Source of the DNA: Ancylobacter pratisalsi
GTDB taxonomy: Bacteria; Pseudomonadota; Alphaproteobacteria; Rhizobiales; Xanthobacteraceae
DNA: 64,000 nucleotides
NCBI RefSeq assembly: GCF_010669125.1
Contig: NZ_CP048630.1
Location: 806,001-870,000, forward strand
Direction: 5' to 3'
Part shown: piece by piece, positions 50,025 through 61,984 of the stretch
How the letters are laid out: the number at the start of each line of letters is the position of its first letter
Position numbering within the stretch: the first letter of the stretch is position 1
The notes under the pieces: model-generated
Databases searched by the model: none
What the model saw: only the letters and a program-made list of their open reading frames with translations
Told to the model about the DNA's origin: nothing
Program-made: the position numbers and the translations under genes

Positions 50025-53000
50025 TCAGTCGCCGCGTTCGCCCTTCATCGCCGCCAGCGCGGCGCGGGCACGTGAGCCCGCGAACACGTCCTTGGCCGGC
50101 AGCGCCAGGCGCCGGCGCCAGTTCGGCCGCTCACGGTCGGTGCCGGGCAGGTTGACGGCCACCGTCTCGCCCGCCAGGTCGTCGAACTGGGCAAAGGCCA
50201 GGACCGAGCCGGTGCGCGCGATAAAGGCATGCACCGCGGCCACGAAACCATCATCGAGCGCGGCATCCGCGGCCGGCATCTCGGCGATCAGCCCCTCGCG
50301 CAGCAGCGCGGCGCCAAGGCGCCCCTTCTCGGCGACGCGTTCCAGCCGCGCGGCCGCCAGTGTTGCTTCCGTTTCCAGCCCTAGCGCACGGCGCTCATCG
50401 AGATCAGCGCCGATCCACCACCCTGCCAGCGTCGGCAGGTCGTGGGTCGACACACACGCGGCCGCCGCCTCCGGATAGGCTTCCGGCGGCGCGAAATCGC
50501 CGTCCCGCCGCTCGAACCAGAGCACGCGGTAGGAGAGCATCCGCTCCTCCGCAAGTTGTTCACGCATGCCGACGGGCACCGTGCCGAGGTCCTCGCCCAC
50601 GACGAGGCACTTCGCCCGCTCGCTCTCCAGCGCCACCTGCCCGGCAAGGTCCTCGAAGGGCATGGAGAGGTAGGCCCCCTCCACCGCCCCCTCGCCCTTC
50701 GGCATCAGGAACAGCCGGCGCAATCCCATCACATGGTCGATCCTCAGTGCGCCGGCGTGGCGCATATTGGCCGCGACCAGCCGCGCGAAGCTCTGATAGC
50801 CGTCGCGCTGCAAGGCCAGCGGGTCGAAAGGCGGCAGGTTCCAGTTCTGCCCTTCCGGCCCAAGCGGGTCGGGTGGCGCCCCGATCGTCACGCCCTGCAT
50901 CAGCATGCCGGCCTCGGACCACGCTTCCGCGCCGTCCATGGCGGTGCCAACGGCAAGGTCGCGATAGAAGCCAAGTTCAAGCCCCGCCGCACGCGCCGTG
51001 CCAGCGGCGGCGGCGAACTGCCGGTCGGCGACCCATTGCAGCCAAAGCGCGAAGCGCACTTCATGCGCGTGGGCGCCGGCAAAGGCGTCGACCGCCGCGC
51101 TGTCCGCCATGGCGAGCCCGTCCGGCCAGTCACGCCAACTGGCGCCATGCTGCGCGGCTGAGATCGCCTCGAACGCCGCAAAGCGCCTCAGCACCGCGCC
51201 ACCCTCGGCAACGAACTGGTCGAAATCGGGATCCGGCGCCGCGTCGAAGCGCGCGAAAGCCGTCCGCAAGGCCGCCTGTTTCAGCGCCCAGACGCGGGCG
51301 TAGTCCACGGAAGCAAGCGCCCCAAGACCCGCGAAGGCGCTCATATCCGCCCCCAGCGCTTCGACGTCGATATAGATCGGATCGAGGAAGCGCCGGTCGG
51401 ACGGCGAATAGGGGCTCGCCCGCTCGCGATCACTGGGAAACAGCGCGTGCAGCGGGTTCAGGCCAAGTACCGTCGCGCCCTCGGCGCCCGCGCGGGCACC
51501 GAGATCGGCAAGCGTGGTGAAGTCGCCGATGCCTTGGTCGTATACCACGGGTTCGTTATTGCCCCGTCGCAGCGTGTAGAGATGGGCCGCCACGCCGAAC
51601 CGACGCTCCCCCTTCGCCACGGAGGACGGCAGGTAGCAGGCCCGCGGCGCCACTGTGAGACGGCAGGTCTCGTCGCCGAAGGTGAGCGTATGGCGCCCCA
51701 CCGGCATTTCAGGCAGCGTCACCGTGCTCACCGTCGCCAGCCGGCCATCGGGACGTAGAACGCTCTTGCGCTCACCCTCCTCGGGGCGGATGGCGAGTTC
51801 CATCTCGCTGCCGTCCTCAAGCCGCAGGCCGAGATCGAGTCGGCGCGAAGCGGTGGCCGCGGTGCCGCCAAGCCGCAGCGTGCGCGCCGCGCCCACCCGC
51901 AGCACGCGGGCGAAGGGCACGCCATGGCCGAAATGCTGGTCCGAGAGCTTTGCCAGACTGTCGCGCACCTCCCCCGCCCCATCGGATGGAAGACGCAGCG
52001 CTTTGAGCAGGGCGCGCTTGGTGTCGTCGCTCACCGCATGATGCGTGCCCTCGACATCCCACCATTCGGGCGCGATACCGGCGGCGGAGGACAGCTTTTC
52101 CAGCAGCGCCGGATCCACTTCCCGGCGCGACGCACCGGCTACCGCCTGTTCCACCAGCACCTGCACCGAGCGCGGCGACAGGGTTGCCCCCTCCTCCGAC
52201 CCGTCCGGGCGGGCGGTGTCGATCGCGAGCCGCCAGGCGAAACCCTCGCGCGGCTCGGGCAGCGTCAGTGTCCGCGCCTCGCCCGAGGCATTGAGAGCGA
52301 CCGTGACGCGGTCCGCCCCCTCGCTCCCGGAGGCGGGGGCATAAAGCACCACGACCAGCACCCGGTTGCCCGGCGCGTCCCATGGCACCGGGCCGCCCTC
52401 CGGCGCCCGCCACTCGACATCGGCGATGCCGCTGCCATCGACCGGCCGCCCCTCCAGCGGCGCCGCGCCGCGCAGGGCGCGATGTTCCCGCCGCAACGCG
52501 ATCAGCCGCGCAGTAAAGCCGGCCAACTCCTCGTCCACCTTGGACCAGTCGAGCCAGGTCAGCTCGTTGTCCTGTGCGTAGGCGTTGTTGTTGCCTGCCT
52601 GCGAGCGCCCGCATTCGTCGCCCATGGTCAGCATTGGCGTGCCGCGCGCGGTGATCAGCGTCGCCAGCAGCGCCCGCATGTCGGCCTGCCGCGCCGCAAT
52701 GATGGCGGCGTCGTCGGTCCAGCCTTCCGCGCCATGGTTCCAGCTGTGATTGTCGTTGGTACCGTCGCGATTGTCCTCGCCATTGGCCTCATTGTGCTTG
52801 TGCTCGAACGAGACCAGATCGGCGAGGGTGAAGCCGTCATGGGCGGTGATGAAATTGATGGCCCGCGACAAGGGCCGGTGCCGCGCCGCGAAAACGTCCG
52901 CCGAGCCGGCGAAGCGGGTCGCGAGTTCGCCCACAACACCGTCTTCGCCGCGCCAGAAACGCCGTGCCGTGTCGCGGAATTTGTCGTTCCACTCCGCCCA

Positions 53001-54179
53001 TTCGGCCGGGAATTGCCCGACCTGATACCCTCCGGGCCCTATGTCCCAGGGCTCCGCGATCAGTGCCAGCTCGCGCAGCTGCGGATCCTGCCGGAGCGCG
53101 GCGAAGAACGGCGCCTCGGGATCGAACCCGTCCGGGCGGCGCCCCAGCGTCGCGGCGAGATCGAAGCGGAAGCCGTCAAGCCCCGCCCCTGCCCAGCGCC
53201 GCAGCATGTCCATGCCGAGCCGCAGCACCGGCATGCGCTCCAGCGCCAGCGTGTTGCCGGTGCCGGCGTCGTTGATCAGAAGCCCGGCATTCTCGCGGGC
53301 GTGGCGGTAATAGGTCGCGTTGTCGAGCCCGCGCAGGCTGATCGTCGGGCCGGAGGCATCGCTCTCGCCGGTGTGGTTCAGCACCACGTCGAGCACGACG
53401 CGAATTCCCGCCTCGTGCAGCGCTTCGATCGCGCGACGCACCTCGGGAAAGCCGCCGGGCGCGAGGCGCGGGTCCGGCGCGCCGAACACCACCGGGTTGT
53501 ATCCCCAGTAATTGGTCAGCCCGAGCGGAGGTAGATGGCGCTCATCGACCCACGCCATGGCGGGCATCAGCTCCACGGTGGTCACGCCCAGCCGGACGAG
53601 ATGCTCAAGAGCCGGCGGCTCGGCCAGCGCGGCGAAGGTGCCCCGCATCTCCACCGCGATGTCGGGATGCTGCCGTGTGTAGCCGCGCACATGCAGTTCG
53701 TAGAGCACCTCGTCGTCCCAGGGGAACGATCCCGCCCGGCTCGGCGGTTCGGCGGACGGGTGGGCGACGATCGCCTTCGGCACGACGTGCGCGCTGTCCA
53801 CCTCGTCGCGTGGGGCGCCCAGTGCGCGCGTATCGAACAGGGCTGGCGCCAGCTGGAAGGGGCGGTCGAGCCGGCTGGCATAGGGGTCGACGAGCAGCTT
53901 GTAGGGATTGAACCGGTGACCGGCCTCCGGCGCCCAGGGCCCCGTGGCCCGCAGGCCGTAGCGCGCGCCCGGCGGCACGTCTCCAATATGCGCGTGGAAC
54001 ACATCGCCGGTTCGCGCCGGCAGGACGATCCGGGCGATCTCGGTCTCGCCCGCGGGATCGAACAGGCAGAACTCGATCCGCTCGGCATGGGCGGAAAACA
54101 CCGCGACATTGACGCCCCGCCCATCCGCCGTGACGCCCAGCGGCTCGGGGCTGCCATCGTCGATCGCGTAGGTGCTCAA
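50025..54179 (-). CDS. glgX: Fused glycogen debranching enzyme (GlgX) and 4-alpha-glucanotransferase (MalQ)
   Basis: One 1384-residue open frame encodes two enzymes. Residues 1 to about 680 are GlgX-type isoamylase: CBM48-like N-domain, then GH13 with [10 protein letters not shown], nucleophile Asp340 ([12 protein letters not shown]), acid Glu376 (LIAEPWD) and Asp448 (ITAHDGF). Residues about 690-1384 are MalQ-type GH77: [17 protein letters not shown], nucleophile Asp1148 (ALRIDHVMG), acid Glu1196 ([10 protein letters not shown]) and Asp1247 (STHDLPTL). GlgX removes short branches left by GlgP; MalQ recycles the malto-oligosaccharides into longer chains. No internal stop, and both catalytic sets are complete. 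It overlaps glgA by 4 nt and is last in the cluster. Confidence 0.92.
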   Translation of the reverse strand: MSTYAIDDGSPEPLGVTADGRGVNVAVFSAHAERIEFCLFDPAGETEIARIVLPARTGDVFHAHIGDVPPGARYGLRATGPWAPEAGHRFNPYKLLVDPYASRLDRPFQLAPALFDTRALGAPRDEVDSAHVVPKAIVAHPSAEPPSRAGSFPWDDEVLYELHVRGYTRQHPDIAVEMRGTFAALAEPPALEHLVRLGVTTVELMPAMAWVDERHLPPLGLTNYWGYNPVVFGAPDPRLAPGGFPEVRRAIEALHEAGIRVVLDVVLNHTGESDASGPTISLRGLDNATYYRHARENAGLLINDAGTGNTLALERMPVLRLGMDMLRRWAGAGLDGFRFDLAATLGRRPDGFDPEAPFFAALRQDPQLRELALIAEPWDIGPGGYQVGQFPAEWAEWNDKFRDTARRFWRGEDGVVGELATRFAGSADVFAARHRPLSRAINFITAHDGFTLADLVSFEHKHNEANGEDNRDGTNDNHSWNHGAEGWTDDAAIIAARQADMRALLATLITARGTPMLTMGDECGRSQAGNNNAYAQDNELTWLDWSKVDEELAGFTARLIALRREHRALRGAAPLEGRPVDGSGIADVEWRAPEGGPVPWDAPGNRVLVVVLYAPASGSEGADRVTVALNASGEARTLTLPEPREGFAWRLAIDTARPDGSEEGATLSPRSVQVLVEQAVAGASRREVDPALLEKLSSAAGIAPEWWDVEGTHHAVSDDTKRALLKALRLPSDGAGEVRDSLAKLSDQHFGHGVPFARVLRVGAARTLRLGGTAATASRRLDLGLRLEDGSEMELAIRPEEGERKSVLRPDGRLATVSTVTLPEMPVGRHTLTFGDETCRLTVAPRACYLPSSVAKGERRFGVAAHLYTLRRGNNEPVVYDQGIGDFTTLADLGARAGAEGATVLGLNPLHALFPSDRERASPYSPSDRRFLDPIYIDVEALGADMSAFAGLGALASVDYARVWALKQAALRTAFARFDAAPDPDFDQFVAEGGAVLRRFAAFEAISAAQHGASWRDWPDGLAMADSAAVDAFAGAHAHEVRFALWLQWVADRQFAAAAGTARAAGLELGFYRDLAVGTAMDGAEAWSEAGMLMQGVTIGAPPDPLGPEGQNWNLPPFDPLALQRDGYQSFARLVAANMRHAGALRIDHVMGLRRLFLMPKGEGAVEGAYLSMPFEDLAGQVALESERAKCLVVGEDLGTVPVGMREQLAEERMLSYRVLWFERRDGDFAPPEAYPEAAAACVSTHDLPTLAGWWIGADLDERRALGLETEATLAAARLERVAEKGRLGAALLREGLIAEMPAADAALDDGFVAAVHAFIARTGSVLAFAQFDDLAGETVAVNLPGTDRERPNWRRRLALPAKDVFAGSRARAALAAMKGERGD

Positions 54180-55633
54180 ACGCCGCGCTCCGCCGCGAGG
54201 GTGCGATAGAGGCGATCATATTCGCCCGCCGCGCGTTGCCAGGACACATCCGTCGTCATCGCATTGCGCTGGAGCTTGCGCCACAGGACCTTGTCCTGGA
54301 ACAGCGCGCGCGTGCGCCTCAACGCCTGATGCAGGGCGGGAGCCGTGACCGGAGAAAACTGCACGCCGGTCCCCACACCGATGCCGCGCGCCATCTCGTT
54401 GACGTCGATCACGGTGTCGGCGAGCCCACCGACCCGCGCCACCACCGGCAACGCGCCGTAGCGCAGCGCCGCGAGTTGGGTCAGGCCACAGGGCTCGAAG
54501 CGTGAAGGAACGATGAGCGCGTCCGCCCCGGCCTGAACCAGATGCGCCACACCCTCATCATAGCCGAACCACGTGGCGACGCGCCCGGCATGGGCTTCCG
54601 AGGCGCCCGAGAACCGGCCGGAAAGCTCGGCATCGCCCGAACCCAGCAGCGCCAGCTGCCCGCCCATTTCGAGCAAGGTGCCGATATTCTCGGCGAGCAG
54701 GTCCAGCCCCTTCTGCCAGGACAGGCGGCTGACCACACCGAACAACAGCGCATCGGGATCTTCGTGCAGCCCGAAGCGCCGCTGAAGCGCGGCCTTGTTG
54801 GCGTCGCGCGCCTTCAGCCGCTTCACGTCGAAGCGGGCAGCCAGGTGATCATCCGTGGCCGGGTCCCACGCCACCGTGTCGAGCCCGTTGAGAATGCCGG
54901 AAACGACGTCCGCGCGGTCGTTGAGCAGCCCTTCAAGCCCCATGCCGCCCTCGGGCAGCAGGATCTCGCTGGCATAGGTCGGGGACACGGTGGTGATGCG
55001 GTCCGCCAGCTTCAGCCCAGCCTTGAGGTAGCCGACCGCGCCATAATATTCGATGCCGTGGATCGAGAACGCCTCGGGGGGAAAGCCGAGCTGCGGGGCG
55101 ATGGTGCCGGGGAATTTTCCCTGGAACGCCATGTTGTGAATGGTGATGACCGTTCCCGGTCGCCACCCGCCCGAATAGTGCAGATAGGCCGGCGCGAGGC
55201 CCGCCTGCCAGTCATGGGCATGCACGACCGCCGGCACGAAGCCCGGCACGAGCCCGCGACCGATGCCGGACGCCACCGCGCCGAGCGCGGCGAAGCGCTC
55301 GGCATTGTCCGGCCAGTCCACTCCAGCCGGGTCGGAATACGGCCCGCCCGGCCGGTCATAGAGATGCGGCGCGTCAATGACGAAGAGCCGCAGCCCCGCC
55401 GCCTCGGCATCGAGCAGGCGTGCCGGGCCGCCGAATAGATGATCGAAATGATGCACCGGCTCGGCCCGGGTCAAGGCGCCGAGCACCGCCGCATAGCCGG
55501 GAATGAGCGTGCGCATGTCGACTCCATGAGGCGCGAGGGCCGCTGGAAGCGCGCCGGCGACATCTGCAAGACCACCGGTCTTCACCAGCGGATAGACCTC
55601 GGAGACGACCGAAAGAACCTTGAACTCAGACAC
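54176..55633 (-). CDS. glgA: Glycogen synthase
   Basis: GT5 ADP-glucose-dependent glycogen synthase, 485 residues. The ADP-glucose loop K18-T-G-G-L is at the N-terminus ([21 protein letters not shown]); [18 protein letters not shown] and the C-terminal [33 protein letters not shown] hold the catalytic and donor-binding residues. It extends alpha-1,4 chains. Lies 70 nt after glgC and overlaps the glgX-malQ fusion (ATGA). Confidence 0.95.
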   Translation of the reverse strand: MSEFKVLSVVSEVYPLVKTGGLADVAGALPAALAPHGVDMRTLIPGYAAVLGALTRAEPVHHFDHLFGGPARLLDAEAAGLRLFVIDAPHLYDRPGGPYSDPAGVDWPDNAERFAALGAVASGIGRGLVPGFVPAVVHAHDWQAGLAPAYLHYSGGWRPGTVITIHNMAFQGKFPGTIAPQLGFPPEAFSIHGIEYYGAVGYLKAGLKLADRITTVSPTYASEILLPEGGMGLEGLLNDRADVVSGILNGLDTVAWDPATDDHLAARFDVKRLKARDANKAALQRRFGLHEDPDALLFGVVSRLSWQKGLDLLAENIGTLLEMGGQLALLGSGDAELSGRFSGASEAHAGRVATWFGYDEGVAHLVQAGADALIVPSRFEPCGLTQLAALRYGALPVVARVGGLADTVIDVNEMARGIGVGTGVQFSPVTAPALHQALRRTRALFQDKVLWRKLQRNAMTTDVSWQRAAGEYDRLYRTLAAERGV

Positions 55634-55703
55634 CCTGCCGTCCCCGTATCCCTGCCCGCATGAACCCGGCCCCCGCCGCTGCGCTGCCGACCGCGCCGAT
55701 CGC

Positions 55704-56972
55704 CTAGACGTCGAGGCGATCGATCATCGACTGGGTGATCAGGCAGATGCCCTTGTCCGTGCGGCGGAAGCGCTTGGCATCCAGTTCCGGATCCTCGCCC
55801 ACGACGAGGCCCTCGGGAATGCGCACATGGGAATCAATCACCACGTTCTTCAGCCGGGCCGAACGGCCGACCTCGACATAGGGCAGGATCACTCCGTTCT
55901 CGATCGACCCGTAGGAGTTCACCCGCACACCGGTGAACAGCAGCGCCCGGCGCAGCGAGGAGCCGGAAATGATGCAGCCGCCCGAGACCAGAGAGGAGAT
56001 CGCCTGCCCGCGGCGACCCTCGTCGTCATGCACGAATTTGGCCGGCGGGGTGATCTCGGCATAGGTCCAGATCGGCCAGTCGCGGTCGTGCAGATCGAGT
56101 TCCGGCACAACCCCGGTGAGGTCGATATTGGCCTCCCAGTACGCGTCCACCGTTCCGACATCGCGCCAATAGGGCGCCGTCTCCATGTCCGAACGCACGC
56201 AGGAGCGCGAGAAATGGTGCGCGCACGCCTTACCGTGCTTCACGATGTAGGGGATGATGTCCTTGCCGAAATCATGCGTGGAATGCGGATCGGCGGCATC
56301 GCGGCGCAGCTGGTCGATCAGGAACTTGGTCTCGAAGACATAGATGCCCATCGAGGCCAGCGCCTTGTCCGGGCGCCCGGGCATGGAGGGCGGCGACTTC
56401 GGCTTTTCCAGGAAGGACAGGATGTTGTCGCTCTCGTCGACATGCATCACGCCGAAAGCGGTCGCCTCGTCGAGCGGCACTTCCAGGCACCCGACCGTCA
56501 CGTCGGCGCCCTGGTCGACGTGCTGCTGAAGCATGAACTCGTAGTCCTGCTTGTAGACGTGGTCGCCGGCCAGAATGATGATGTGCCGGGTCTCGTAGGC
56601 TTCGATGATGTCGAGGTTCTGGTACACCGCGTCGGCGGTTCCAAGGTACCACATGCTTTCGGAGACGCGCTGGCTCGCCGGGAGCACGTCGAAGCTCTCA
56701 TTGCGCTCCTGGCGGAAGAAGTTCCAGCCGCGCTGCATGTGCCGGATCAGGCTGTGGGCCTGGTACTGGGTGGCGACGCCGATGCGGCGTATGCCGGAAT
56801 TGAGCGCATTGGACAGGGTGAAGTCGATGATGCGCGACTTCCCGCCGAAATAGACCGCGGGCTTGGCGCGCCGGTCGGTCAGTTCCATCAGGCGGCTGCC
56901 GCGCCCGCCGGCGAGCACGTAAGCCATCGCCGTTCGGGCGAGCGGTGCGTGGTGAGCCGGCTTTCTTGCCAT
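55704..56972 (-). CDS. glgC: Glucose-1-phosphate adenylyltransferase
   Basis: GlgC, 422 residues, makes ADP-glucose from glucose-1-phosphate and ATP, the committed step of glycogen synthesis. [38 protein letters not shown] is the nucleotide- and effector-binding start; [19 protein letters not shown] holds the catalytic Asp. The C-terminal left-handed beta-helix ([46 protein letters not shown]) forms the allosteric half. ATG 56972 is 7 nt after the glgB stop; the open frame upstream lies inside glgB. Confidence 0.95.
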   Translation of the reverse strand: MARKPAHHAPLARTAMAYVLAGGRGSRLMELTDRRAKPAVYFGGKSRIIDFTLSNALNSGIRRIGVATQYQAHSLIRHMQRGWNFFRQERNESFDVLPASQRVSESMWYLGTADAVYQNLDIIEAYETRHIIILAGDHVYKQDYEFMLQQHVDQGADVTVGCLEVPLDEATAFGVMHVDESDNILSFLEKPKSPPSMPGRPDKALASMGIYVFETKFLIDQLRRDAADPHSTHDFGKDIIPYIVKHGKACAHHFSRSCVRSDMETAPYWRDVGTVDAYWEANIDLTGVVPELDLHDRDWPIWTYAEITPPAKFVHDDEGRRGQAISSLVSGGCIISGSSLRRALLFTGVRVNSYGSIENGVILPYVEVGRSARLKNVVIDSHVRIPEGLVVGEDPELDAKRFRRTDKGICLITQSMIDRLDV

Positions 56973-56979
56973 GTAGCGT

Positions 56980-59226
56980 CTACTCCCCTTTGTTATCCGG
57001 AACGCTGTCCGGCACGCCGGGCTCCGGTATGTCCGGCTCCCATTTGAAATAAAGCGTCGCCAGCGGCGGCAGCACAATCTCCGCGCTTGCCGGCAGGCCA
57101 TGGCTGGGCACGTTCTCGGCGACCGTGCCACCGAGATTGCCAACGCCCGAGCCACCATAGTCGGCGGCATCGGTGTTGAGTATCTCGCGCCAGCGCCCCG
57201 CATGAGGCATGCCGATCCGGTAGCCGGGGCGCGGCACCGGCGTCATGTTGGCCACCATCACGATCGGCGCATCGCCGTCCCGGCCGAAGCGGACCCAGGC
57301 AAAGATGGACTGCTGTGAATCGTCCACCACGATCCAGCGGAAGCCTTCGGGCGCGCAGTCATGGGCGTGAAGCGCGACCTCGTCGCGATAGGTGAGATTG
57401 AGCGTACGCACCAGCGCCTGAACGCCGCTGTGGTGCGGCCCCATCGCCAGCAGGTGCCAGTCGAGCGAGCGCTCCTCGCTCCATTCCCCGCGCTGGGCGA
57501 ATTCCTGGCCCATGAACAGCAGCTTCTTGCCGGGATAGGCCCACATCAGCGCGTAATAGGCGCGTACCGTGGCAAAGCGCTGCCAGTCGTCTCCGGGCAT
57601 GCGGCTCAGCACGGTGCCTTTGCCGTGCACCACCTCGTCATGGGACAGCGGCAGCACGAAATTCTCGGTGAACGCGTAGACCAGCCCGAAGGTGATCTTG
57701 TCGTGGTGCCACGGGCGGTGGACCGGATTCAGCGACATGTAGTCCAGCGTGTCGTGCATCCAGCCCATGTTCCACTTGAAGCCGAAGCCAAGCCCGCCGG
57801 CATAGACCGGCGCGGATACACCGGCCCAGGAGGTCGATTCCTCCGCGATCATCACGGTGCCGGGATGCTCGGCGTAGACAGCCTCGTTGGTGCGCTGGAG
57901 GAAGCCGACAGCGTCCTTGTTGTCGTTGGAGCCGTCCGGGTTGGGCGACCATTCGCCGTCGCGGCGCGAATAGTTGAGGTAGAGCATCGAGGCGACCGCA
58001 TCGACGCGCAGCCCGTCGATATGGAACCTGTCGAGCCAGTACAGCGCATTGGCGATCAGCATGTTGGCGACTTCGCGCCGGCCGAAATCGTAGATCGCCG
58101 TGTTCCAGTCCGGATGGAAGCCGCGCTTGGGGTCGGCGTGCTCATAAAGCGCCGTTCCGTCAAAATGCGCGAGGCCGTGAATATCGGTCGGAAAATGCGC
58201 GGGAACCCAGTCGAGGATCACCGACAGCCCGGCCTGATGCGCCCGATCCACGAAACGGGCGAAACCGGCCGGGTCGCCGAACCGGCTGGTGGGCGCGAAC
58301 AGCCCAATCGGCTGGTAGCCCCAGGAGGCATCCAGCGGGTGCTCGGAAACAGGCAGCAGCTCGATATGGGTGAAGCCCATCCAAGCGACATAGTCGACGA
58401 GCTGATCGGCGAGCTCGTCATAGGTAAGCCAGCGATTGTCTTCCCCGCGCCGCCACGAGCCGAGATGGACCTCGTAGGTCGCCATCGGCTTCTCGCGCGA
58501 CTCACCCCTGGCGCGGGCCTCGATATGGGCGGCGTCGTGCCATTCGAAATTGTCGACCCGCGCCACGACGGAACCGGTCGCCGGGCGCAGTTCGCCATGG
58601 AAGCCGAACGGGTCCGCCTTCAGCGGCAGCAGCCGGCCATCGGCGGAGATGATTTCGTATTTGTAGATCGCGCCCTCGCCGACGCCGGGGGCGAAAATTT
58701 CCCAGAGCCCGCTGTCGACGCGCTTGCGCATCTGATGGGTGCGCCCGTCCCAGCGGTTGAAGTCGCCGACAACGGAGACCCGCGAGGCATTGGGCGCCCA
58801 CACCGCGAAGCGCGTGCCTTCGACACCCTCATGGACACAGGGATGCGCGCCCAGCCGCTCATAAAGCTGGCGATGCGTGCCCTCGACCAGCAGATGATCG
58901 TCGATCTCTCCCAGCGCCGGACCGAAGGAATAGGGATCGTCCAGCACCCATTCGCCACCGGCATTGCGCGCGCGCAGCCGGTAACGCGCCCAAACCGGGC
59001 GCCCCTTCACCAGGCCTTCGAAGAAGCCGGCGGGATGCCGGTCGGTGAGCGCGACGATGACGGAGCCGTCGGCATCGATCGCCTCCAGCGTCTGCGCGTC
59101 CGGCACGAAGGCGCGAATGATGACGCCCGACGCGACTTCATGAGGACCGAGCAGCGCAAAAGGGTCGGCGTGGCGGCCCCCTACAAGTGCCTCGACCTCG
59201 CGGTCCGGCGACTGCCACGCAACCAT
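56980..59226 (-). CDS. glgB: 1,4-alpha-glucan branching enzyme
   Basis: GH13 branching enzyme, 748 residues, introducing alpha-1,6 links. N-terminal N1 and CBM48 domains ([35 protein letters not shown]) precede the barrel with nucleophile Asp409 ([18 protein letters not shown]), acid Glu462 (MIAEESTSW) and [15 protein letters not shown] 59226 with GGAAGG upstream is preferred to a GTG at 59310 that would add 28 untypical residues. Followed by glgC after 7 nt. Confidence 0.95.
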   Translation of the reverse strand: MVAWQSPDREVEALVGGRHADPFALLGPHEVASGVIIRAFVPDAQTLEAIDADGSVIVALTDRHPAGFFEGLVKGRPVWARYRLRARNAGGEWVLDDPYSFGPALGEIDDHLLVEGTHRQLYERLGAHPCVHEGVEGTRFAVWAPNASRVSVVGDFNRWDGRTHQMRKRVDSGLWEIFAPGVGEGAIYKYEIISADGRLLPLKADPFGFHGELRPATGSVVARVDNFEWHDAAHIEARARGESREKPMATYEVHLGSWRRGEDNRWLTYDELADQLVDYVAWMGFTHIELLPVSEHPLDASWGYQPIGLFAPTSRFGDPAGFARFVDRAHQAGLSVILDWVPAHFPTDIHGLAHFDGTALYEHADPKRGFHPDWNTAIYDFGRREVANMLIANALYWLDRFHIDGLRVDAVASMLYLNYSRRDGEWSPNPDGSNDNKDAVGFLQRTNEAVYAEHPGTVMIAEESTSWAGVSAPVYAGGLGFGFKWNMGWMHDTLDYMSLNPVHRPWHHDKITFGLVYAFTENFVLPLSHDEVVHGKGTVLSRMPGDDWQRFATVRAYYALMWAYPGKKLLFMGQEFAQRGEWSEERSLDWHLLAMGPHHSGVQALVRTLNLTYRDEVALHAHDCAPEGFRWIVVDDSQQSIFAWVRFGRDGDAPIVMVANMTPVPRPGYRIGMPHAGRWREILNTDAADYGGSGVGNLGGTVAENVPSHGLPASAEIVLPPLATLYFKWEPDIPEPGVPDSVPDNKGE

Positions 59227-59397
59227 ATCGTCAAACCTTCCCTGCCTGGGTTTCAGTTCATCAAGACCCGAGCAGGATGAAGGTTCCTTTACCGTCGACA
59301 CAAAGTCCACAATAAGCGTTCACTCAGCCTTTTCGAACGGCGGTGGGCCTGGCCCTCACTCCGGCGCACCGCGGGGGATCCGCAGGAGCGCGGGGGC

Positions 59398-61896
59398 TCA
59401 GCGCCCCGGGCGCACCGGCACGTTCCAGATATCACGCGCATATTCCGAGATGGTCCGGTCCGAGGAGAACCAGCCCATATTGGCGGTGTTCATCGCGCTC
59501 GACGTCCACCAGCGCGCCTTATCGTGCCACGCCACGTCAATCTCCCGCTGGGCGTTCCAGTAGGCGTCGAAATCGGTGGTCACCAGGAAGTAGTCGTGGT
59601 GGCGAAGCGCATCGACCAGCGATTTGTAGCGGCCCGGCTCGTCGGGCGAGAACACGCCGGACTCCACCGCGTCCAGCACCTCGCCCAGATGCGGCGAGGC
59701 CTGAATCGACCCGTACTCGTCGATGCCGTTGGCCCGGCGCGCTTCCACTTCCTCGGCGGTCAGGCCGAAGATGAAGATGTTGTCGTCGCCGACATGCTCC
59801 TTGATCTCGACATTGGCGCCGTCGAGCGTGCCGACGGTGAGCGCGCCGTTGAGGGCCATCTTCATGTTGCCGGTGCCGGAGGCTTCCATACCGGCCGTGG
59901 AGATCTGCTCGGAAAGGTCTGCCGCCGGGATGATCACCTCCGCAAGCGACACGTTGTAGTTCGGCAGGAACACCACCTTCAGCAGGTCGCGGACCGTGGG
60001 GTCGTCATTCACCACCTTGGCGACGTCATTGGCCAACTTGATGATCAGCTTGGCCATGTGATAGCTGGCCGCCGCCTTGCCGGAGAAAATCTTGACGCGC
60101 GGCGCCCAGTTCTTGGCCGGGTTGGCGCGCATCGCGTCATAGAGCGCGATGGTCTCCAGCACGTTGAGAAGCTGGCGCTTGTATTCGTGGATGCGCTTGA
60201 TCTGCACGTCGAACAGCGCGCCTGGATTGACCTTGATGTCCAGCCGGTCGCGGATGAGCCGCGCCAGCGCGACCTTGTTCTGGCGCTTCACCGCCATCAG
60301 CCGCTCGTGGAGCGAGCTCTCGGCCGCGAAGGCCTCAAGCTTCTTCAGTTCGGCGGGATCGTCGAGAACGGCGGGACCGCACACATTCACCAGCAGGTTG
60401 GTGAGCCCGGGATTGGCCTGGTAGAGCCAGCGGCGGAAGGTGATGCCGTTGGTCTTGTTGTTCATCCGCTCCGGGAACAGCCGGTAGAAATCCTTGAAGA
60501 CGGTCGTCTTCATCAACTCGCTGTGCAGCGCGGCCACGCCGTTGATCGAATGCGATCCGAGGAAGGCGAGATTGCCCATGCGCACCCGGCGGCCATGATC
60601 TTCCTGGATCAGGGAGACCGAGGAGAGCAGCGCGTCATCACCGGGGAACTCGGCGCTCACCTTTTCCAGGTGCTTTGCATTGAGCAGGTAGATGATCTGC
60701 ATGTGGCGCGGCAGCAGGCGCTCCATGAGCGGCACCGGCCACGTCTCCAGCGCCTCGGGCAGCAGGGTGTGGTTGGTGTAGGAGATCGTCCGCGTGGTGA
60801 TGTCGAACGCCTCGTCCCACTCGATGTCGTGCTCGTCCACCAGCACGCGCATCAGTTCCGCGACAGCGATGGCGGGGTGGGTATCGTTGAGCTGGATCGA
60901 CACCTTGTCGGGCAGCGAGCGCACATCGCCGAAGCTGTCGACATGGCGGCGCGTCAGGTCGCGCAGCGAGGCGGCGGTGAAGAAATACTCCTGGCGCAGG
61001 CGCAGCTCCTGGCCCGCGGGCGTGGCGTCGGAAGGATAGAGCACCTTCGAGATCGCCTCGGCCTTCACCTGGTTCACCAGCGCGCCGACATGGTCGCCCT
61101 GGTTGAAGGCGTCGAGCCGGATCGGGTCGGCGGCGCGCGCCGACCACAGCCTCAGCGTGTTCACATGGTGACCGCGCCAGCCCACGATCGGCGTGTCATA
61201 GGCGACGGCCTCGACCGTCTCGCCCGGATGCCAGATCTGCTTCTTGCGGTCGCCCCCCACCGGCACCGCCTCGACCGAGCCACCGAAGCCGACGTCGTAA
61301 TAGACCTCGGGGCGCTCGAACTCCCACGGATTGCCGAAGGACAGCCAGTCCTCGGGATATTCCTTCTGCCAGCCATTCTTGATCATCTGGCGGAACAGGC
61401 CGTTCTCGTAGCGGATACCGTAGCCGTAGGCGGCGATCGAGAGCGTCGCCATGCTGTCCATGAAGCAGGCCGCGAGGCGTCCCAGGCCGCCATTGCCCAG
61501 CGCCGCGTCGGGCTCCACCTGGCGCAGCCGGTCGAGATCGACGCCAAGGTCGCCCAGCGCCGAGCGCGCGGTCTCGAGCATCTCGATATTGGTCAGCGCA
61601 TCGAACAGCAGCCGGCCGATCAGAAATTCGAGCGAGAGGTAGTAAACGCGCTTGCGCCCTTCCGAATAGGTCTGGCGCGTGGAGGTGATCCAGCGGTCGA
61701 CGATGCGGTCGCGGGTGGCGAAGGCAGTGGCAAGGAACCAGTCGCGATCGCTCGCCGCTGCCGGATTCTTGCCCACTGCGTAGGTCAGCTTGGAGATGAC
61801 CGCGGCACGAAACTTCGCGACGTCATCGCCCGCAGCGGCCGCCCGCGCGGCAGTCTCCGACTTGTCCAGCATCTTATCCTCGACCTCGACTGACAT
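59398..61896 (-). CDS. glgP: Glycogen/maltodextrin phosphorylase
   Basis: GT35 alpha-glucan phosphorylase, 832 residues, releasing glucose-1-phosphate from chain ends. PLP-binding segment EASGTGNMKMALNGALTVGTLDGANVEI with the Schiff-base lysine is intact; YSEGRKRVYYLSLEFLIGRLL and ALGNGGLGRLAACFMDSMAT are characteristic N-terminal blocks. Normal length. It is the first gene of the glycogen cluster, 171 nt upstream of glgB, and pairs functionally with the GlgX part of the fusion. Confidence 0.96.
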   Translation of the reverse strand: MSVEVEDKMLDKSETAARAAAAGDDVAKFRAAVISKLTYAVGKNPAAASDRDWFLATAFATRDRIVDRWITSTRQTYSEGRKRVYYLSLEFLIGRLLFDALTNIEMLETARSALGDLGVDLDRLRQVEPDAALGNGGLGRLAACFMDSMATLSIAAYGYGIRYENGLFRQMIKNGWQKEYPEDWLSFGNPWEFERPEVYYDVGFGGSVEAVPVGGDRKKQIWHPGETVEAVAYDTPIVGWRGHHVNTLRLWSARAADPIRLDAFNQGDHVGALVNQVKAEAISKVLYPSDATPAGQELRLRQEYFFTAASLRDLTRRHVDSFGDVRSLPDKVSIQLNDTHPAIAVAELMRVLVDEHDIEWDEAFDITTRTISYTNHTLLPEALETWPVPLMERLLPRHMQIIYLLNAKHLEKVSAEFPGDDALLSSVSLIQEDHGRRVRMGNLAFLGSHSINGVAALHSELMKTTVFKDFYRLFPERMNNKTNGITFRRWLYQANPGLTNLLVNVCGPAVLDDPAELKKLEAFAAESSLHERLMAVKRQNKVALARLIRDRLDIKVNPGALFDVQIKRIHEYKRQLLNVLETIALYDAMRANPAKNWAPRVKIFSGKAAASYHMAKLIIKLANDVAKVVNDDPTVRDLLKVVFLPNYNVSLAEVIIPAADLSEQISTAGMEASGTGNMKMALNGALTVGTLDGANVEIKEHVGDDNIFIFGLTAEEVEARRANGIDEYGSIQASPHLGEVLDAVESGVFSPDEPGRYKSLVDALRHHDYFLVTTDFDAYWNAQREIDVAWHDKARWWTSSAMNTANMGWFSSDRTISEYARDIWNVPVRPGR

Positions 61897-61984
61897 GTGC
61901 AGCTTGTGCTCCCCTTGCGGTCATCCGCTTCGGCCTGGCCGACGGCGGCGGACCTGTTGGCCGTTCATGCAACCTTTTGGCCAA

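Noticed and set aside
51924..53534. A 536-codon open frame opposite the GlgX-MalQ fusion
   Set aside because: Antisense shadow; both enzyme domains on the minus strand explain the region.
57361..59280. A 639-codon open frame on the plus strand opposite glgB
   Set aside because: Same shadow effect; the minus-strand branching enzyme has complete catalytic motifs.
59227..59310. GTG start 28 codons upstream for glgB
   Set aside because: The added residues are not typical of branching enzymes, and ATG 59226 has a better ribosome site.
59524..61893. A 789-codon open frame on the plus strand opposite almost all of glgP
   Set aside because: It is a mirror of glgP codon structure in GC-rich DNA: its composition is His/Arg/Gln-rich, no family is recognisable, and the real gene on the other strand has all glycogen phosphorylase motifs.
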